NCBI RefSeq assembly: GCF_000812025.2 | Contig: NZ_JWJE02000005.1 | Span: forward strand, 1 to 64,000 | Direction of reading: 5' to 3' | Length of the DNA stretch: 64,000 nt | Source of the DNA: Bacillus thermotolerans | GTDB lineage: Bacteria; Bacillota; Bacilli; Bacillales; Domibacillaceae | Shown here: positions 1 through 8,836 of the stretch, one piece after another | How the letters are laid out: every line of letters begins with the position of its first letter | How positions within the stretch are numbered: position 1 is the stretch's first letter | The notes under the pieces: generated by a model | Seen by the model: only the letters and a program-made list of their open reading frames with translations | What the model was told of the DNA's origin: nothing | The model's database searches: none | Made by a program: the position numbers and the translations under genes

Positions 1-560
1 ATAGCAGACGATAAAAATAATCTATTAAAAAAGGTTCCAAGCAAAATTTTATTGCTTGGAACCTTTTTGAGACTGGTTATGTCCCAGCCTCCGTCCTTTT
101 TTATCACCTTAACAAATTCGAGCCTTCCCTTACATTTCCCGCAAACATAGCGAAAAGTATCCACTTTTCTTTTGCGCCTATAGACAAGATGACATTCCTT
201 GCATCGATATATGACCTGCCGCTCAACCTTCTTATCCTTCTTAGATATAATTGGCGTGCAATGCCTAGGAGCCTGCACGGCAGCCATTAGTTCTTTAAAA
301 TCCTTATCTCGATGTTGATATCCCTTTCCTTGCAGGTGCAGATGATAGTGGCATAATTCATGCTTAATAATGCCTTCTAACTCCTTCATTCCGTGCACTT
401 CGTAATACTTTTCGTTGATCTCAATATTATGTGTACGCAGCAAGTAACGGCCGCCGGTTGTCCTTAAGCGCCTATTAAACAATGCTCTATGCAAAAACGG
501 GCGGCCGAATGAAGTTAAAGAAATTCTCTCTACTAATTGTTGTAACTCTTCATTTGTCAT
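1..560 (-). CDS. SprT-family zinc metalloprotease-like protein (YdcK-like), 3' end outside window
   Basis: Translating the minus strand from the ATG at 560 gives an open frame of 186 codons that leaves the window without a stop. It carries a KHELCH zinc-protease-type HExxH motif at residues 66-71 and two CxxC knuckles (C120/C123 and C140/C143), the standard SprT-like layout. Its position next to tex and sigB matches B. subtilis ydcK. Family members end near residue 150, just after the second CxxC pair, but here the frame continues at least 30 residues more and passes through a perfect 17-bp terminator stem. The true stop is therefore either lost or hidden by a frameshift. Cellular role in Bacillus is not established; SprT relatives in other organisms process DNA-protein crosslinks. 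Confidence 0.85.
   Translation of the reverse strand, partial: MTNEELQQLVERISLTSFGRPFLHRALFNRRLRTTGGRYLLRTHNIEINEKYYEVHGMKELEGIIKHELCHYHLHLQGKGYQHRDKDFKELMAAVQAPRHCTPIISKKDKKVERQVIYRCKECHLVYRRKRKVDTFRYVCGKCKGRLEFVKVIKKDGGWDITSLKKVPSNKILLGTFFNRLFLSSA
28..68. terminator. Bidirectional intrinsic terminator inside the SprT-like reading frame
   Basis: A perfect 17-bp inverted repeat (28-44 with 52-68, 7-base loop) starts with A5 and ends with T5, so it has a U-tract on both strands. On the minus strand it would end the sigB-tex-SprT transcript, yet the SprT-like ORF is still open across it. Confidence 0.85.
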
Positions 561-578
561 AGCCCAGCCGCCCTCTCA

Positions 579-2750
579 TTATTCTTGAGGAGAAACCATG
601 GTTAAAGATACTCTTCCCTTCGCCTCATCTACCTGCTCTATCCAGACTGTCACAATCTCGCCGACTGTTACGACATCTAATGGATGCTTCACAAAGCCTT
701 TTTTTAATTTAGAAATATGAACAAGGCCATCCTCTTTGACACCAATATCTATAAATGCGCCAAAATCAACAACATTTCTCACTGTTCCCTGCAGCTCCAT
801 TCCTTTCTTTAAGTCCTCGAGCTTCATTACATCCGTCTTCAGCAAAGGAGTCGGCAGTTCATCCCGAGGATCACGCCCTGGCTCCTGCAAGCTGCTTATA
901 ATATCTTTCATTGTAAGTAAGCCGATACCTGTCTCCTTTGTTACCTGTTCAACATCCAAACGCTCTAGCTCCTGCCTCAGCTCGGAAGTTCCGATGTGGC
1001 TCGTTTTAAAACCAAGGCTTTTAAGCAAACTCTTCACCTCAGAATAGTTTTCAGGGTGAATAGATGTCCGATCAAGCGGTTCTTTCCCCTCCGCAATGCG
1101 GAGGAATCCAATACACTGCTCGAAGGTTTTCAGGCCAAGGCGCGGCACCGATTTCAGCTGTGACCGACTCGTAAACCTTCCATTCTCTTCCCTGTACTTC
1201 ACAATATTTGTTGCGACCGTTTTGTTTAGCCCCGCAACATATTGTAAAAGCGAAATGGAAGCAGTGTTCACATTGACACCAACCTGGTTTACAGCTGTTT
1301 CTACTACAAAAGACAGCGAGTCGTTCAGCTTCTTCTGTGAAACATCATGCTGGTATTGCCCCACTCCTATAGACTTCGGATCAATTTTTACCAGCTCTGA
1401 CAATGGATCTTGAAGCCTTCTTGCAATTGACACGGCACTCCTTTCTTCTACTTGAAGGTCAGGAAACTCTTCCCTTGCTATATCAGAAGCTGAATACACG
1501 CTGGCTCCGGCTTCATTGACAATAACGTAAGCTGCGGAGTGTTCACCTTCCTTTAGTGTGTCGGCCACGAATTGCTCTGTCTCCCTTGAAGCTGTGCCGT
1601 TTCCGATCGCAATAATTTCTATCTTATAATCCTTAAGAACCTTCCTTAACATCTCTTTTGCCTGTTCCTTTTTGGAAACAGGCGGATGTGGATAGATTAC
1701 CCCTATGTGCAGCATTTTCCCTATCTCATCTACTACAGCAAGTTTGCAGCCCGTCCGATAAGCCGGATCCACTCCCAATACAACCTTTCCTTTCAACGGC
1801 GGCTGCAAAAGCAGACTTCTTAAGTTTTCAGAGAAGATGTGAATAGCCTGGTCTTCTGCTTTCCCAGTCAATTCATTTCGAACTTCCCTCTCTACTGATG
1901 GCTGAATAAGCCTTTTGTAAGCATCCTGCAGAGCCTGCAGCATGTACCTTCCGCCATCTGTTTCTTCTTTCACCTTGAAGTACCTTGCCATATAGCGGAC
2001 CATCTTCTCACTATCTGCCTCGATACTGACCTTTAAAACGCCTTCCTTCTCCCCCCGATTTAACGCAAGAACGCGGTGCGGGACGATACGAGCAATGGAC
2101 TCTTCGTAGGCATAATACATCTCATATACGCCCTTTTCATCGCCTTCTTCATTTTTCACTGCTGATTGGACCTTTCCTCTTCTGAATGTTTCATCTCTTA
2201 TCCACTGACGAATAGAGGCATCATCAGCTGCCTGCTCAGCAATAATATGTAAAGCTCCTTCTAATGCTTCTTCGGGCGTTGCCACCTCTTTTTCTTTAGA
2301 TACATACTTTTCCGCTTCCTTCATCACCGAAGCGTGCGGCATAGCTAGAATCCACTTGGCCAGCTGCTCTAAGCCTTTTTCTTTTGCGAGGGCGGCTTTT
2401 GTGCGACGCTTTTGCTTATAAGGGCGATATAAGTCTTCCACCTTCTGCAGCTTCTCCGCTCGCAGCACCTGCTCCTTCCACTCATCCGTAAGCTTCCCCT
2501 GCTCTTCAACCAGCCGGATTACTTCTTCTTTACGGTTGACAAGGTTTTGCAGGTAGTTCCAGCGAGTAATAATCGACTGAATGGTTACTTCATCGAGCGC
2601 GCCTGTCCGTTCCTTTCGATAACGGGCCATGAAAGGAACCGTATTTCCTTCCTCCATCATCTCGATTACCGCACGAACTTGCTTTACCTGCAGCTTCTCC
2701 TCTTCCGCCGCTTTTTTTATTAATTGCTCCTTCGTATAAAGACCTTCCAT
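579..2750 (-). CDS. tex: Tex-family RNA-binding transcription accessory protein
   Basis: This 723-residue protein has the complete Tex architecture: an N-terminal Tex helical region, an RNase-H-like YqgF domain around residues 320-450 (VVLGVDPAYRTG), helix-hairpin-helix repeats around 490-560 (LLQYVAGLNKTVATNIV) and a C-terminal S1 RNA-binding domain (GTVRNVVDFGAFIDIGV). I place the start at the ATG at 2750, preceded by AAAGGAGA, rather than at the longer open frame to 2840, which would run back across the rsbX terminator. Tex is a conserved nucleic-acid-binding factor implicated in transcription. It sits downstream of sigB-rsbX as ydcI does in B. subtilis, separated from rsbX by a terminator. 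Confidence 0.95.
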   Translation of the reverse strand: MEGLYTKEQLIKKAAEEEKLQVKQVRAVIEMMEEGNTVPFMARYRKERTGALDEVTIQSIITRWNYLQNLVNRKEEVIRLVEEQGKLTDEWKEQVLRAEKLQKVEDLYRPYKQKRRTKAALAKEKGLEQLAKWILAMPHASVMKEAEKYVSKEKEVATPEEALEGALHIIAEQAADDASIRQWIRDETFRRGKVQSAVKNEEGDEKGVYEMYYAYEESIARIVPHRVLALNRGEKEGVLKVSIEADSEKMVRYMARYFKVKEETDGGRYMLQALQDAYKRLIQPSVEREVRNELTGKAEDQAIHIFSENLRSLLLQPPLKGKVVLGVDPAYRTGCKLAVVDEIGKMLHIGVIYPHPPVSKKEQAKEMLRKVLKDYKIEIIAIGNGTASRETEQFVADTLKEGEHSAAYVIVNEAGASVYSASDIAREEFPDLQVEERSAVSIARRLQDPLSELVKIDPKSIGVGQYQHDVSQKKLNDSLSFVVETAVNQVGVNVNTASISLLQYVAGLNKTVATNIVKYREENGRFTSRSQLKSVPRLGLKTFEQCIGFLRIAEGKEPLDRTSIHPENYSEVKSLLKSLGFKTSHIGTSELRQELERLDVEQVTKETGIGLLTMKDIISSLQEPGRDPRDELPTPLLKTDVMKLEDLKKGMELQGTVRNVVDFGAFIDIGVKEDGLVHISKLKKGFVKHPLDVVTVGEIVTVWIEQVDEAKGRVSLTMVSPQE

Positions 2751-2782
2751 ACGCCCGTCTCCTTTCAATTTTGTTTTCATAC

Positions 2783-2814
2783 AGAAAAAAAGCCTGCATT
2801 CATTAAAGCAGGCT
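2783..2814 (-). terminator. rsbX terminator
   Basis: AGCCTGC pairs with GCAGGCT (2791-2797 with 2808-2814), followed on the minus strand by T7. The rsbX stop codon lies in the loop, so the transcript ends almost immediately after translation stops. Confidence 0.85.
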
Positions 2815-3396
2815 TCCAACAATATAAGTAGCGTCGTCATTCGAACGAAGTGACTCTTCTTGAAGAATCGCAGAAATTTGTTGAACAGATCGGTTTTTTA
2901 GCATGTTTTTCACATTAAGAAGGTTAAGGCCATCAGAGTGTAAAAGAAATTTACAGTTCGACTCATAGCTAAAGCGCTGGGTTCGGTATTTCTGCGGGCG
3001 CCCTGACAGGTAACCTGTCACTGGCAGTGGATAGGTTAATTTCCCTTCATCTGTATACAGATAGAAACGAATGTTCCCTACACAGCTATACTCGAACTCC
3101 TGTGTATCGAAATACACCTTCAAGATCCCGACAGCTGCTCCTCTTTTTTGGTAAAGAACCCGATTGCTTATGTTCATCAGACTATCTACCGACTCGGCAT
3201 GGTGTTCCTCCACCGCTTTCACTACTGCATTGGAAGAGTGATAAGCGAACTCTCCACTGCCTAATCCATCAGCTAGTACACAAATTAAATACTCGTCTGT
3301 CATGTGAATATAGTAGCTGTCTCCACAAAAGCGGTTGTCGTTCTTAGCCGATTTCTTAGCTACTACTTCTAGGTGCTCGTTTTGAAGATGAGCCAT
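2803..3396 (-). CDS. rsbX: RsbX, PP2C-type phosphoserine phosphatase, negative regulator of sigma-B
   Basis: The 197-residue product matches RsbX in length and in PP2C motifs: an N-terminal region with DEYLICVLADGLGSG (acidic metal ligand before GLGSG) and a late SNDDATYIV segment carrying the second metal ligands. RsbX dephosphorylates RsbS (and RsbR) to reset the stressosome after stress. The ATG overlaps the sigB stop by one base (TAATG), indicating translational coupling at the end of the rsb-sigB operon, and a terminator follows at once. Short relative to RsbU-type phosphatases, as usual for RsbX, which has no N-terminal adaptor domain. Confidence 0.93.
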   Translation of the reverse strand: MAHLQNEHLEVVAKKSAKNDNRFCGDSYYIHMTDEYLICVLADGLGSGEFAYHSSNAVVKAVEEHHAESVDSLMNISNRVLYQKRGAAVGILKVYFDTQEFEYSCVGNIRFYLYTDEGKLTYPLPVTGYLSGRPQKYRTQRFSYESNCKFLLHSDGLNLLNVKNMLKNRSVQQISAILQEESLRSNDDATYIVGSLL

Positions 3397-4190
3397 TAAG
3401 ACAAACGCTCCGTTTTCAACGATTCAGCGTCAATCGCTTCCTTCAGTTTCTTGATAGCCCGTCGCTGCAGGCGCGAAACGTGCATTTGAGAAATATTTAA
3501 TTTCTCCCCCGCATCCTTTTGGCTCATGTTCTCTAAATATGTGTACTGAATAATTTGACGCTCTCGATCAGAAAGCACGTGAAGTACTTTCTCTAGCACA
3601 AGACGCTGGTCCACTTTCTCGTACCCCTGCTCTTGACTTCCGACAATGTCCAGCAGTGTGACGGTGCTGCCTTCAGAATCAGCTTCAATAGAATGATCCA
3701 CGGATAACGCTTGATAGCTTTTTCCCATTTCCATCGCTTCTAATACTTCCTCTTCCGAAATATTTAAGAAGCGGGCAATCTCTTCTACCTTTGGTGATCT
3801 TTGTAATTCTGAAGTTAGCTCCTCTACAGTGGATTTAATCTTCGGGCCAAGCTCTTTAATACGTCTCGGTACATGAACACTCCACGTTTTATCCCTTAAG
3901 AACCGCTTAATCTCACCGACAATCGTTGGCACCGCAAATGCCTCAAAGCTCTTTCCATAAGAATCGTCGTACCTTCTTATCGCACCGAGAAGCCCCATCA
4001 TGCCAACCTGAACGATATCCTCATGATAAGACTTTCCTTTTGAATATTTGCGAGCAATGGATTCTACCAGTCCCTGATAATGCTTAACCAGCTTCTCTTG
4101 TGCTTCCTGGTCCTCTTCGGACTGGTAACGCTGTATCCATTCAATTACTTGCTGCTTAGATTCGTGATTAGGTTGAGATGGTTTCGGCAT
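3396..4190 (-). CDS. sigB: General stress sigma factor SigB
   Basis: A 264-residue sigma-70-family factor of the SigB/SigF/SigG subgroup. Region 2 contains YHEDIVQVGMMGLLGAIRRY and the AFAVPTIVGEIKRFLRD stretch, both diagnostic of SigB, and region 4 ends with a helix-turn-helix (SQKDAGEKLNISQMHVSRLQ). It directs RNA polymerase to the general stress regulon and is held inactive by RsbW. I use the ATG at 4190, which overlaps rsbW by 23 bases as in B. subtilis; a TTG at 4214 in the same frame is less likely. The gene lies in the order rsbV-rsbW-sigB-rsbX. Confidence 0.96.
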   Translation of the reverse strand: MPKPSQPNHESKQQVIEWIQRYQSEEDQEAQEKLVKHYQGLVESIARKYSKGKSYHEDIVQVGMMGLLGAIRRYDDSYGKSFEAFAVPTIVGEIKRFLRDKTWSVHVPRRIKELGPKIKSTVEELTSELQRSPKVEEIARFLNISEEEVLEAMEMGKSYQALSVDHSIEADSEGSTVTLLDIVGSQEQGYEKVDQRLVLEKVLHVLSDRERQIIQYTYLENMSQKDAGEKLNISQMHVSRLQRRAIKKLKEAIDAESLKTERLS

Positions 4191-4635
4191 CCCTCTCCAC
4201 CTGCTCTCCTTCAAGGTACTTTGTCATAAATAAAGTGACCCCTTCATTTTGGTGAACCTTTACTTCATCCATCAATGTTTCAATGAGGAATAAACCTAAG
4301 CCTCCTTCACGCAGAAACTCAACAGAGCCTTCTTTATATGGCCCTAATGCTTTTTTCGTTTCGCGGAAATCAAAGCTCTTTCCACTATCTGAAACCATGA
4401 CCTCCAAATGCTTTTCGTAAAGAGCAAATCCTACTGTGACTTCACCCTTTTCATCGCCCTGGTAAGCGTGCTGAACAGCGTTAGTGATGGCTTCGCTAGT
4501 AGCTATCTTCAAATCTTCGATCGCATCATATGTAAAACCCATTCTGCTCGCAATTCCAGAAAGCGTTAGACGAATAACGCCTACATACTCCGGCTTGGCT
4601 GGGATCTTCATCTCGATGTAATCAAACGCACCCAT
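4168..4635 (-). CDS. rsbW: RsbW anti-sigma-B factor and serine kinase
   Basis: The 155-residue product has a GHKL ATPase fold: an N-box (SEAITNAVQHAY), a G1 segment (VMVSDSGKSFD) and a glycine-rich G2 lid (LREGGLGLFLIETLMDEV). RsbW binds SigB in unstressed cells and phosphorylates RsbV. The ATG at 4635 follows the rsbV stop codon by one base and has AGAAGGTGG upstream at good spacing, so it is preferred to the in-frame GTG at 4647. It is the central switch of the operon. Confidence 0.95.
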   Translation of the reverse strand: MGAFDYIEMKIPAKPEYVGVIRLTLSGIASRMGFTYDAIEDLKIATSEAITNAVQHAYQGDEKGEVTVGFALYEKHLEVMVSDSGKSFDFRETKKALGPYKEGSVEFLREGGLGLFLIETLMDEVKVHQNEGVTLFMTKYLEGEQVERDAETIST

Positions 4636-4636
4636 G

Positions 4637-4966
4637 TCAAACGCCACCTTCTACTTCAGTATTAATATTCATAATATCGGCTAGTCCTGTAATATCAAAT
4701 AGTCGCTGCAAGCGCTCAGAAAGCCCTACAAGCTGTAAAGAGCCTCCCTTAGCATTCAGGCTCTTGAAAAGTCCTACAAATACACCAAGCCCTGTACTGT
4801 CCATATACTCTACTTCCGACAAATCTATGACTAGCTTAGCGTTTTCTTGCTCCGCATGAGGCGTTACAGTCTCACGAAGTTTAGGAGCTGTATACGCGTC
4901 AATTTCTCCAGCCACATTCACTTTTGTGTATTTTTCTGTTTCTTTTATATCAATTTTAATGTTCAT
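4637..4966 (-). CDS. rsbV: RsbV anti-anti-sigma factor
   Basis: A 109-residue STAS-domain protein with the phosphorylation motif YMDSTGLGVFVG (Ser57 here, Ser56 in B. subtilis). Unphosphorylated RsbV captures RsbW and frees SigB. RsbW phosphorylates it and RsbU dephosphorylates it. The start is the ATG at 4966 behind AGAGGTGG; a GTG three codons earlier is possible but lacks spacing. A sigma-B-type promoter lies immediately upstream, so rsbV-rsbW-sigB-rsbX can be amplified by SigB itself. Confidence 0.95.
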   Translation of the reverse strand: MNIKIDIKETEKYTKVNVAGEIDAYTAPKLRETVTPHAEQENAKLVIDLSEVEYMDSTGLGVFVGLFKSLNAKGGSLQLVGLSERLQRLFDITGLADIMNINTEVEGGV

Positions 4967-5006
4967 TATATCCACCTCTTTTTTAATACTTCGACATTTA
5001 AAAAGT

Positions 5007-5032
5007 ATACCCAGTTAAGAAAAATACTAAAC
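5007..5032 (-). promoter_or_regulatory. Sigma-B-dependent promoter upstream of rsbV
   Basis: Reading the minus strand, GTTTAG (-35) and GGGTAT (-10) are separated by 14 bases, close to the sigma-B consensus GTTTAA-N12-15-GGGTAT. It lies between rsbU and rsbV, exactly where the autoregulatory promoter is found in B. subtilis. Confidence 0.85.
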
Positions 5033-5038
5033 ATGTAT

Positions 5039-6049
5039 TTATTTAATTCTTTTTATAATAATCAGCGTAAAGTCATCTCTTAACTGGAAATCTTGCAAAT
5101 ACTCAAGCTCTTTATATACTTTATTGACAATCTCTTGGGCTCCTAAGTGGATATACTTCTTGATATATTCCTTTAATGTATCTACTTCGACAAAGCCATC
5201 CTTTGTACGGCATTCAGTCACACCGTCAGACATTAAAAGAATAATATCGCCTACTTCTACTTTCTTTTCATATTGCCGATATTTTGTCTTTTTGTCGATG
5301 CCAAGCAAGAGTCCCCGCGCATATATCTCCTCAAAATCTTCTATTTCATGGTTATAAAAGAAGCCGGGCTCATGGCCTGCAGAGGCATAGTGGAACACAT
5401 GTGAATTCGTATCATACATACCGTAGAACATCGTGATGAACATCGTCGGGTCTACGTTTTGCTCTACGACTCTATTCAAGCTTTCAAGCACAAGGCTTGG
5501 CTCTTGCCTTCCCTCTGGAAGACTGTCCATGGAGTACTTGATCATAGACATGCACAAAGCAGCCGGTATCCCTTTTCCGATCACGTCCGCAATTGCTACA
5601 CTGACAGCTCCCTGTTCATCCTGCACGAAATGATAATAATCTCCGCTCATTTGTCTTGCCGGAACACTGAGCGCTCCGATTTCGAGACAGTCCACATCAG
5701 GTATTTGCGTGCCAAGAAGCGTCTGCTGCATGTTCGCCGCTACTTCTATCTCGCTTTTCAACTCCTGCTGAATGGTACGCAAGCTTTGATGTTCACGATA
5801 AGCAAGCCCATAACTCATCATCACTTCAAGTAAAATATCGAAGGAAGGCATGACAGACCCTAAGCTTTCAGCCCCCATTTCTGCCAGCGCTGTTCTATGG
5901 AGACTGATAATTTCCTCAGGAGAAATTTTGTACTCAATGGATTTCCTGCTAAATTTCTGGCTGAGGTATAGAGCTTTCTCATCCTGATCTTTCATATAAC
6001 TCTCAAGAATTTCTTTATATTTTTCGTACATTACGTCCCTAAATCCCAT
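5039..6049 (-). CDS. rsbU: RsbU, PP2C phosphatase activating sigma-B (environmental stress branch)
   Basis: This 336-residue protein has the N-terminal RsbT-binding four-helix domain (residues 1-85) and a C-terminal PP2C/SpoIIE phosphatase domain with MSGDYYHFV, AIADVIGKGIPAALCMSM and LMSDGVTECR metal-site motifs. When RsbT is released from the stressosome it binds and activates RsbU, which dephosphorylates RsbV. The ATG is preceded by AAGGAGGGCG. It is followed by the sigma-B promoter rather than by a terminator, so a sigma-A transcript from rsbR can continue into rsbV. Confidence 0.95.
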   Translation of the reverse strand: MGFRDVMYEKYKEILESYMKDQDEKALYLSQKFSRKSIEYKISPEEIISLHRTALAEMGAESLGSVMPSFDILLEVMMSYGLAYREHQSLRTIQQELKSEIEVAANMQQTLLGTQIPDVDCLEIGALSVPARQMSGDYYHFVQDEQGAVSVAIADVIGKGIPAALCMSMIKYSMDSLPEGRQEPSLVLESLNRVVEQNVDPTMFITMFYGMYDTNSHVFHYASAGHEPGFFYNHEIEDFEEIYARGLLLGIDKKTKYRQYEKKVEVGDIILLMSDGVTECRTKDGFVEVDTLKEYIKKYIHLGAQEIVNKVYKELEYLQDFQLRDDFTLIIIKRIK

Positions 6050-6061
6050 AAAACGCCCTCC

Positions 6062-6457
6062 TTACCGGAGCCACTTGATTGCTTTAATCAGCGTCCCCTC
6101 TCCGGGATTTGACTCAATGTGGAACTCATCTACTAGTCGCTTTACGCCAGGTAACCCGGCTCCCAACCCTCCGGAAGTGGAAAAGCCATCCTCCATTACT
6201 TTACGAAGGTCACTAATACCAGGGCCTTGATCCTCTGAGATGATAACGAGCCCTATTTTGCCTCCGGATTCCGTTTTCTCGATGCATACTTCACCCTGCT
6301 CAGCATACAGATAGATGTTACGCGCCAACTCACTAATAGCTGTTGTAATACGGGCCTGGTCAACTGTACCGAAGCCAAGATCCCTGGCCACGTTGCGACC
6401 GAGTTGCCTTGCAGCAACAATGTCCCATTCGTTTATTATTTTGACACAAGAATCCAT
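6062..6457 (-). CDS. rsbT: RsbT serine/threonine kinase, stressosome switch protein
   Basis: A 131-residue GHKL kinase with AISELARNIYLYA (N-box), EDQGPGI (G1) and GFSTSGGLGAGLPGVKRL (G2), nearly identical in pattern to B. subtilis RsbT. It phosphorylates RsbR and RsbS in the stressosome and, once released, activates RsbU. It has a GGAGGACT ribosome site and starts 3 bases after rsbS. Confidence 0.95.
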   Translation of the reverse strand: MDSCVKIINEWDIVAARQLGRNVARDLGFGTVDQARITTAISELARNIYLYAEQGEVCIEKTESGGKIGLVIISEDQGPGISDLRKVMEDGFSTSGGLGAGLPGVKRLVDEFHIESNPGEGTLIKAIKWLR

Positions 6458-6460
6458 CGA

Positions 6461-6817
6461 TTAGTCCTCCAGTTCCCGTTGAAGTTTCTCCAACCCTTTT
6501 TCTAAGTCAAGCGCTGTCAAAACATCTTCAAGACGTATGCCTAGTTCAATCAGCGTAATAGCAACGGCTGGCTGGATTCCTGTGATCATAACTTTTGCGC
6601 CCATCAGCTCTGACATGCTGATGACATCCCCAAGCACCTTAGCGATGAAAGAGTCGATAAAATCAATGGAAGTGAGGTCAATCACTACCCCTCTAGCGCT
6701 TGTTTCATGAATTTTATGCAATAGGTCTTCCTGGAATTGTAAAGCAGTTTGATCATCCAGTTCCCATTGGATAGAGATTAATAAGGTATCATGGAGTTTT
6801 AAAATTGGTATTCTCAT
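6461..6817 (-). CDS. rsbS: RsbS, STAS scaffold protein of the stressosome
   Basis: The 118-residue protein is a single STAS domain; the phosphorylatable serine is seen in [15 protein letters not shown] (Ser56 here, Ser59 in B. subtilis). RsbS and RsbR form the 1.8-MDa stressosome that sequesters RsbT. The ATG overlaps the rsbR stop (ATGA), and the ribosome site GGAGGAG sits inside the rsbR tail, so the two are coupled. Confidence 0.95.
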   Translation of the reverse strand: MRIPILKLHDTLLISIQWELDDQTALQFQEDLLHKIHETSARGVVIDLTSIDFIDSFIAKVLGDVISMSELMGAKVMITGIQPAVAITLIELGIRLEDVLTALDLEKGLEKLQRELED

Positions 6818-7647
6818 CGTTTCTCCTCCACTTCGATGATTTTTCGTTCTGTCATTTCAAGCGCTTCCTCAATTCCTTTTTTAAGCGTGCTTGTTGTGAC
6901 AATCTGATCCAAATTAATGCCTAGTGTAACAATTGTTTGAGCGATTTCCGGACGAATACCGACAAGCATACATTTTGCGCCGACCAGACGCACAGCATCT
7001 GCTGCTTGAATAATATGATGGGCAACCATTGTATCTACTACAGGTACGCCTGTAATGTCAATTAGTACGACTTCAGAACGATGAGTAACAACACCATTCA
7101 GCAAATTCTCCATAATCAGCTTTGCCCGCTCCGTATCAATCGTACCGATCAGCGGCATAACAGAAATCTTTTCGAACACCGGAATCAACGGTGCAGATAG
7201 TTCTTGAAGGGCGATCTTCTGTAAAGAAACAGTCCGCTCCCATGTGTTTGTATATGAAGCGATAATGGCATCATTTAAAGGGAACATCCAATGGTCGAAT
7301 TCCGTCACAAATTCCATGAAATTGTCACGGTCAACTAACCCGTCCTTCCTCATTCCATCTGAAACAATTTGGCGAAATGTTTGCAGCCCCAGTGTTACTA
7401 CATTCAGCGGCCAGCCGAACTTTACGATTTTTTCAGCAAATCCCGTCAACTTCGCCTGAAATTCCCGCTCTGTTTCAGTGAAGTTCGAAATGAGGAGCTC
7501 AATAAACTCGCTGCTCGTTTTTGTGAACATTTGAGGAGACATGGCTGTAAATGTCCGTTCATCTGCTTGTTGACGCATTTGCTCAATCCAGTCATTCAAA
7601 ATTTCACCTTTATGAGTTTGTACATAATTAAAAATTAGCTTACGCAT
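6814..7647 (-). CDS. rsbR: RsbRA-type stressosome sensor
   Basis: The 277-residue product has a non-haem globin-like N-terminal sensor domain (residues 1-140), a linker helix, and a C-terminal STAS domain. The two RsbT phosphorylation threonines are conserved (Thr172 in IGTIDTERA and Thr206 in VVDTMVAH). It is the first gene of the sigma-B operon. I found no sigma-B-like motif upstream; a housekeeping promoter is expected in the 377-base gap behind it but could not be assigned confidently. Confidence 0.93.
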   Translation of the reverse strand: MRKLIFNYVQTHKGEILNDWIEQMRQQADERTFTAMSPQMFTKTSSEFIELLISNFTETEREFQAKLTGFAEKIVKFGWPLNVVTLGLQTFRQIVSDGMRKDGLVDRDNFMEFVTEFDHWMFPLNDAIIASYTNTWERTVSLQKIALQELSAPLIPVFEKISVMPLIGTIDTERAKLIMENLLNGVVTHRSEVVLIDITGVPVVDTMVAHHIIQAADAVRLVGAKCMLVGIRPEIAQTIVTLGINLDQIVTTSTLKKGIEEALEMTERKIIEVEEKR

Positions 7648-8024
7648 TGAGACATCTCCAATTCTTTTTTTAAACGGCTGCCCAGGTTCTTTTTTCTATG
7701 TCGCGCCGTTCTATATGTAAGAACTATTGCCGCTCGTCTTGATTACGTTCATTTTAACAAGTTCAACTAAGAAAAGGAACTTTAGAGTTTTTCCAGTTGA
7801 TGATTCATCTTCTTGATTTTGAATAAACTAGCAGATCCGATATATATGTTTGTCTTAATTATCCTAATCCCTGCTCCGCTTTCAGTTATATATGTTTAAT
7901 AAAAGATTATAATTATTTATTATAATCTTTATTTCGACAATAAAAAAGCAAGAGCCTGCCTGTCGGCTAAAATTGCTATTAAAAAAATAAGACGCCCGCT
8001 AGAAGAAGCTAGTGAGCGTCTAGA
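7648..8024. other. Intergenic region between ndoA and rsbR
   Basis: These 377 bases contain the ndoA terminator at 7980-8020, an AT-only perfect 12-bp inverted repeat (7902-7913 with 7919-7930) and presumably the rsbR promoter. No ORF with a ribosome site was found. A -10-like TAAAAT on the minus strand near 7755 is the best promoter candidate but has no convincing -35. Confidence 0.5.
7980..8020 (-). terminator. ndoA terminator
   Basis: GACGC..CGCTAG (7991-8002) pairs with CTAG..GCGTC (8009-8020), with one mismatch in the stem. On the minus strand it is followed by TTATTTTTTT. It is 5 bases after the ndoA stop. Confidence 0.85.
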
Positions 8025-8375
8025 TTAAAATTGAATAAGTCCTAAACTAATTTGCAAGGCTTCGTCTACTTTTTCCATCATTTCTTCATCGAGCTGAGTA
8101 ATTTTGTCCGTTAAACGCTGCTTGTCGATGGTTCGAATCTGTTCAAGCAAAATAACGGAGTCACGTTCAAAGCCATAGCGTTTTGCATTAATTTCAACAT
8201 GGGTAGGCAACTTAGCTTTTTGAATCTGTGCTGTTATAGCAGCAACAATAATAGTGGGACTGAACCGATTCCCAATGTCGTTTTGAACTACGAGAACAGG
8301 GCGCATGCCGCCTTGCTCTGAGCCGACGACAGGGGACAGGTCTGCAAAATATACGTCACCACGTTTAACTATCAC
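8025..8375 (-). CDS. ndoA: EndoA (MazF-family mRNA interferase toxin)
   Basis: A 116-residue MazF/PemK-family protein with the N-terminal signature [21 protein letters not shown] and the conserved VLVVQND segment. EndoA cleaves mRNA at UACAU sites in B. subtilis and is neutralised by the product of the preceding gene. The GTG start has GGAGGATAATCC upstream. It is 5 bases after ndoAI and lies between alr and the rsb operon as in B. subtilis. Confidence 0.95.
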   Translation of the reverse strand: MIVKRGDVYFADLSPVVGSEQGGMRPVLVVQNDIGNRFSPTIIVAAITAQIQKAKLPTHVEINAKRYGFERDSVILLEQIRTIDKQRLTDKITQLDEEMMEKVDEALQISLGLIQF

Positions 8376-8380
8376 ACGGA

Positions 8381-8662
8381 TTATCCTCCACTTACTAAAC
8401 GTTCCACTGTGTTGCCAGCCTCATGCTCAGCCTGCACAGCTTCTGAGGCGAGCGCTAAATTAATCTTAGCCATTTCCATGTATCCACGACGCATGGACTC
8501 CATTGTCTGGCGCTTTTTTCTTTCACGAAGATACATTTTAGTTGCTCTGTAAATAAATTCGCTACGATTAATTTTTTCTAGTTCCGCATATCCGTCTAGT
8601 TCTTTGACGAATTGTTGAGGCAAACGAATTAACACTTCTGTTGTTGCGCTTGTTTCAGACAC
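8381..8662 (-). CDS. ndoAI: EndoAI antitoxin (ribbon-helix-helix)
   Basis: A 93-residue protein with an N-terminal RHH DNA-binding segment ([20 protein letters not shown]) and a charged C-terminal half that binds the toxin. It starts at GTG behind GGAGGTG and forms a two-gene unit with ndoA. Confidence 0.93.
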   Translation of the reverse strand: MSETSATTEVLIRLPQQFVKELDGYAELEKINRSEFIYRATKMYLRERKKRQTMESMRRGYMEMAKINLALASEAVQAEHEAGNTVERLVSGG

Positions 8663-8836
8663 GAACTACACCTCCACCAAATCACTACACCCGTCTCTTT
8701 AACTGTCCTTTTCATAATAACACCTTTTTTTCTGAATGGGAAGGTGAAATCTGCATTGTTATGCATTCCCTTGAAAGGCTTCAGTCCTAAAAAACTTAAA
8801 AAACCGTTGCTTTCCCGCTCGAGATTATCTATTAAA

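Noticed and set aside
736-1846. Plus-strand ORFs opposite tex
   Set aside because: They lie entirely antisense to the well-conserved tex gene, have no ribosome sites and no recognisable domains.
2751-2840. Longer tex start at 2840
   Set aside because: It would run back across the rsbX terminator and stop codon and gives a cysteine-rich N-terminus not expected of Tex. ATG at 2750 has a good ribosome site.
7902-7930. AT-only 12-bp inverted repeat near rsbR
   Set aside because: Could be a secondary terminator of ndoA or a chance palindrome in AT-rich DNA; no U-tract of useful length and no flanking gene to end.
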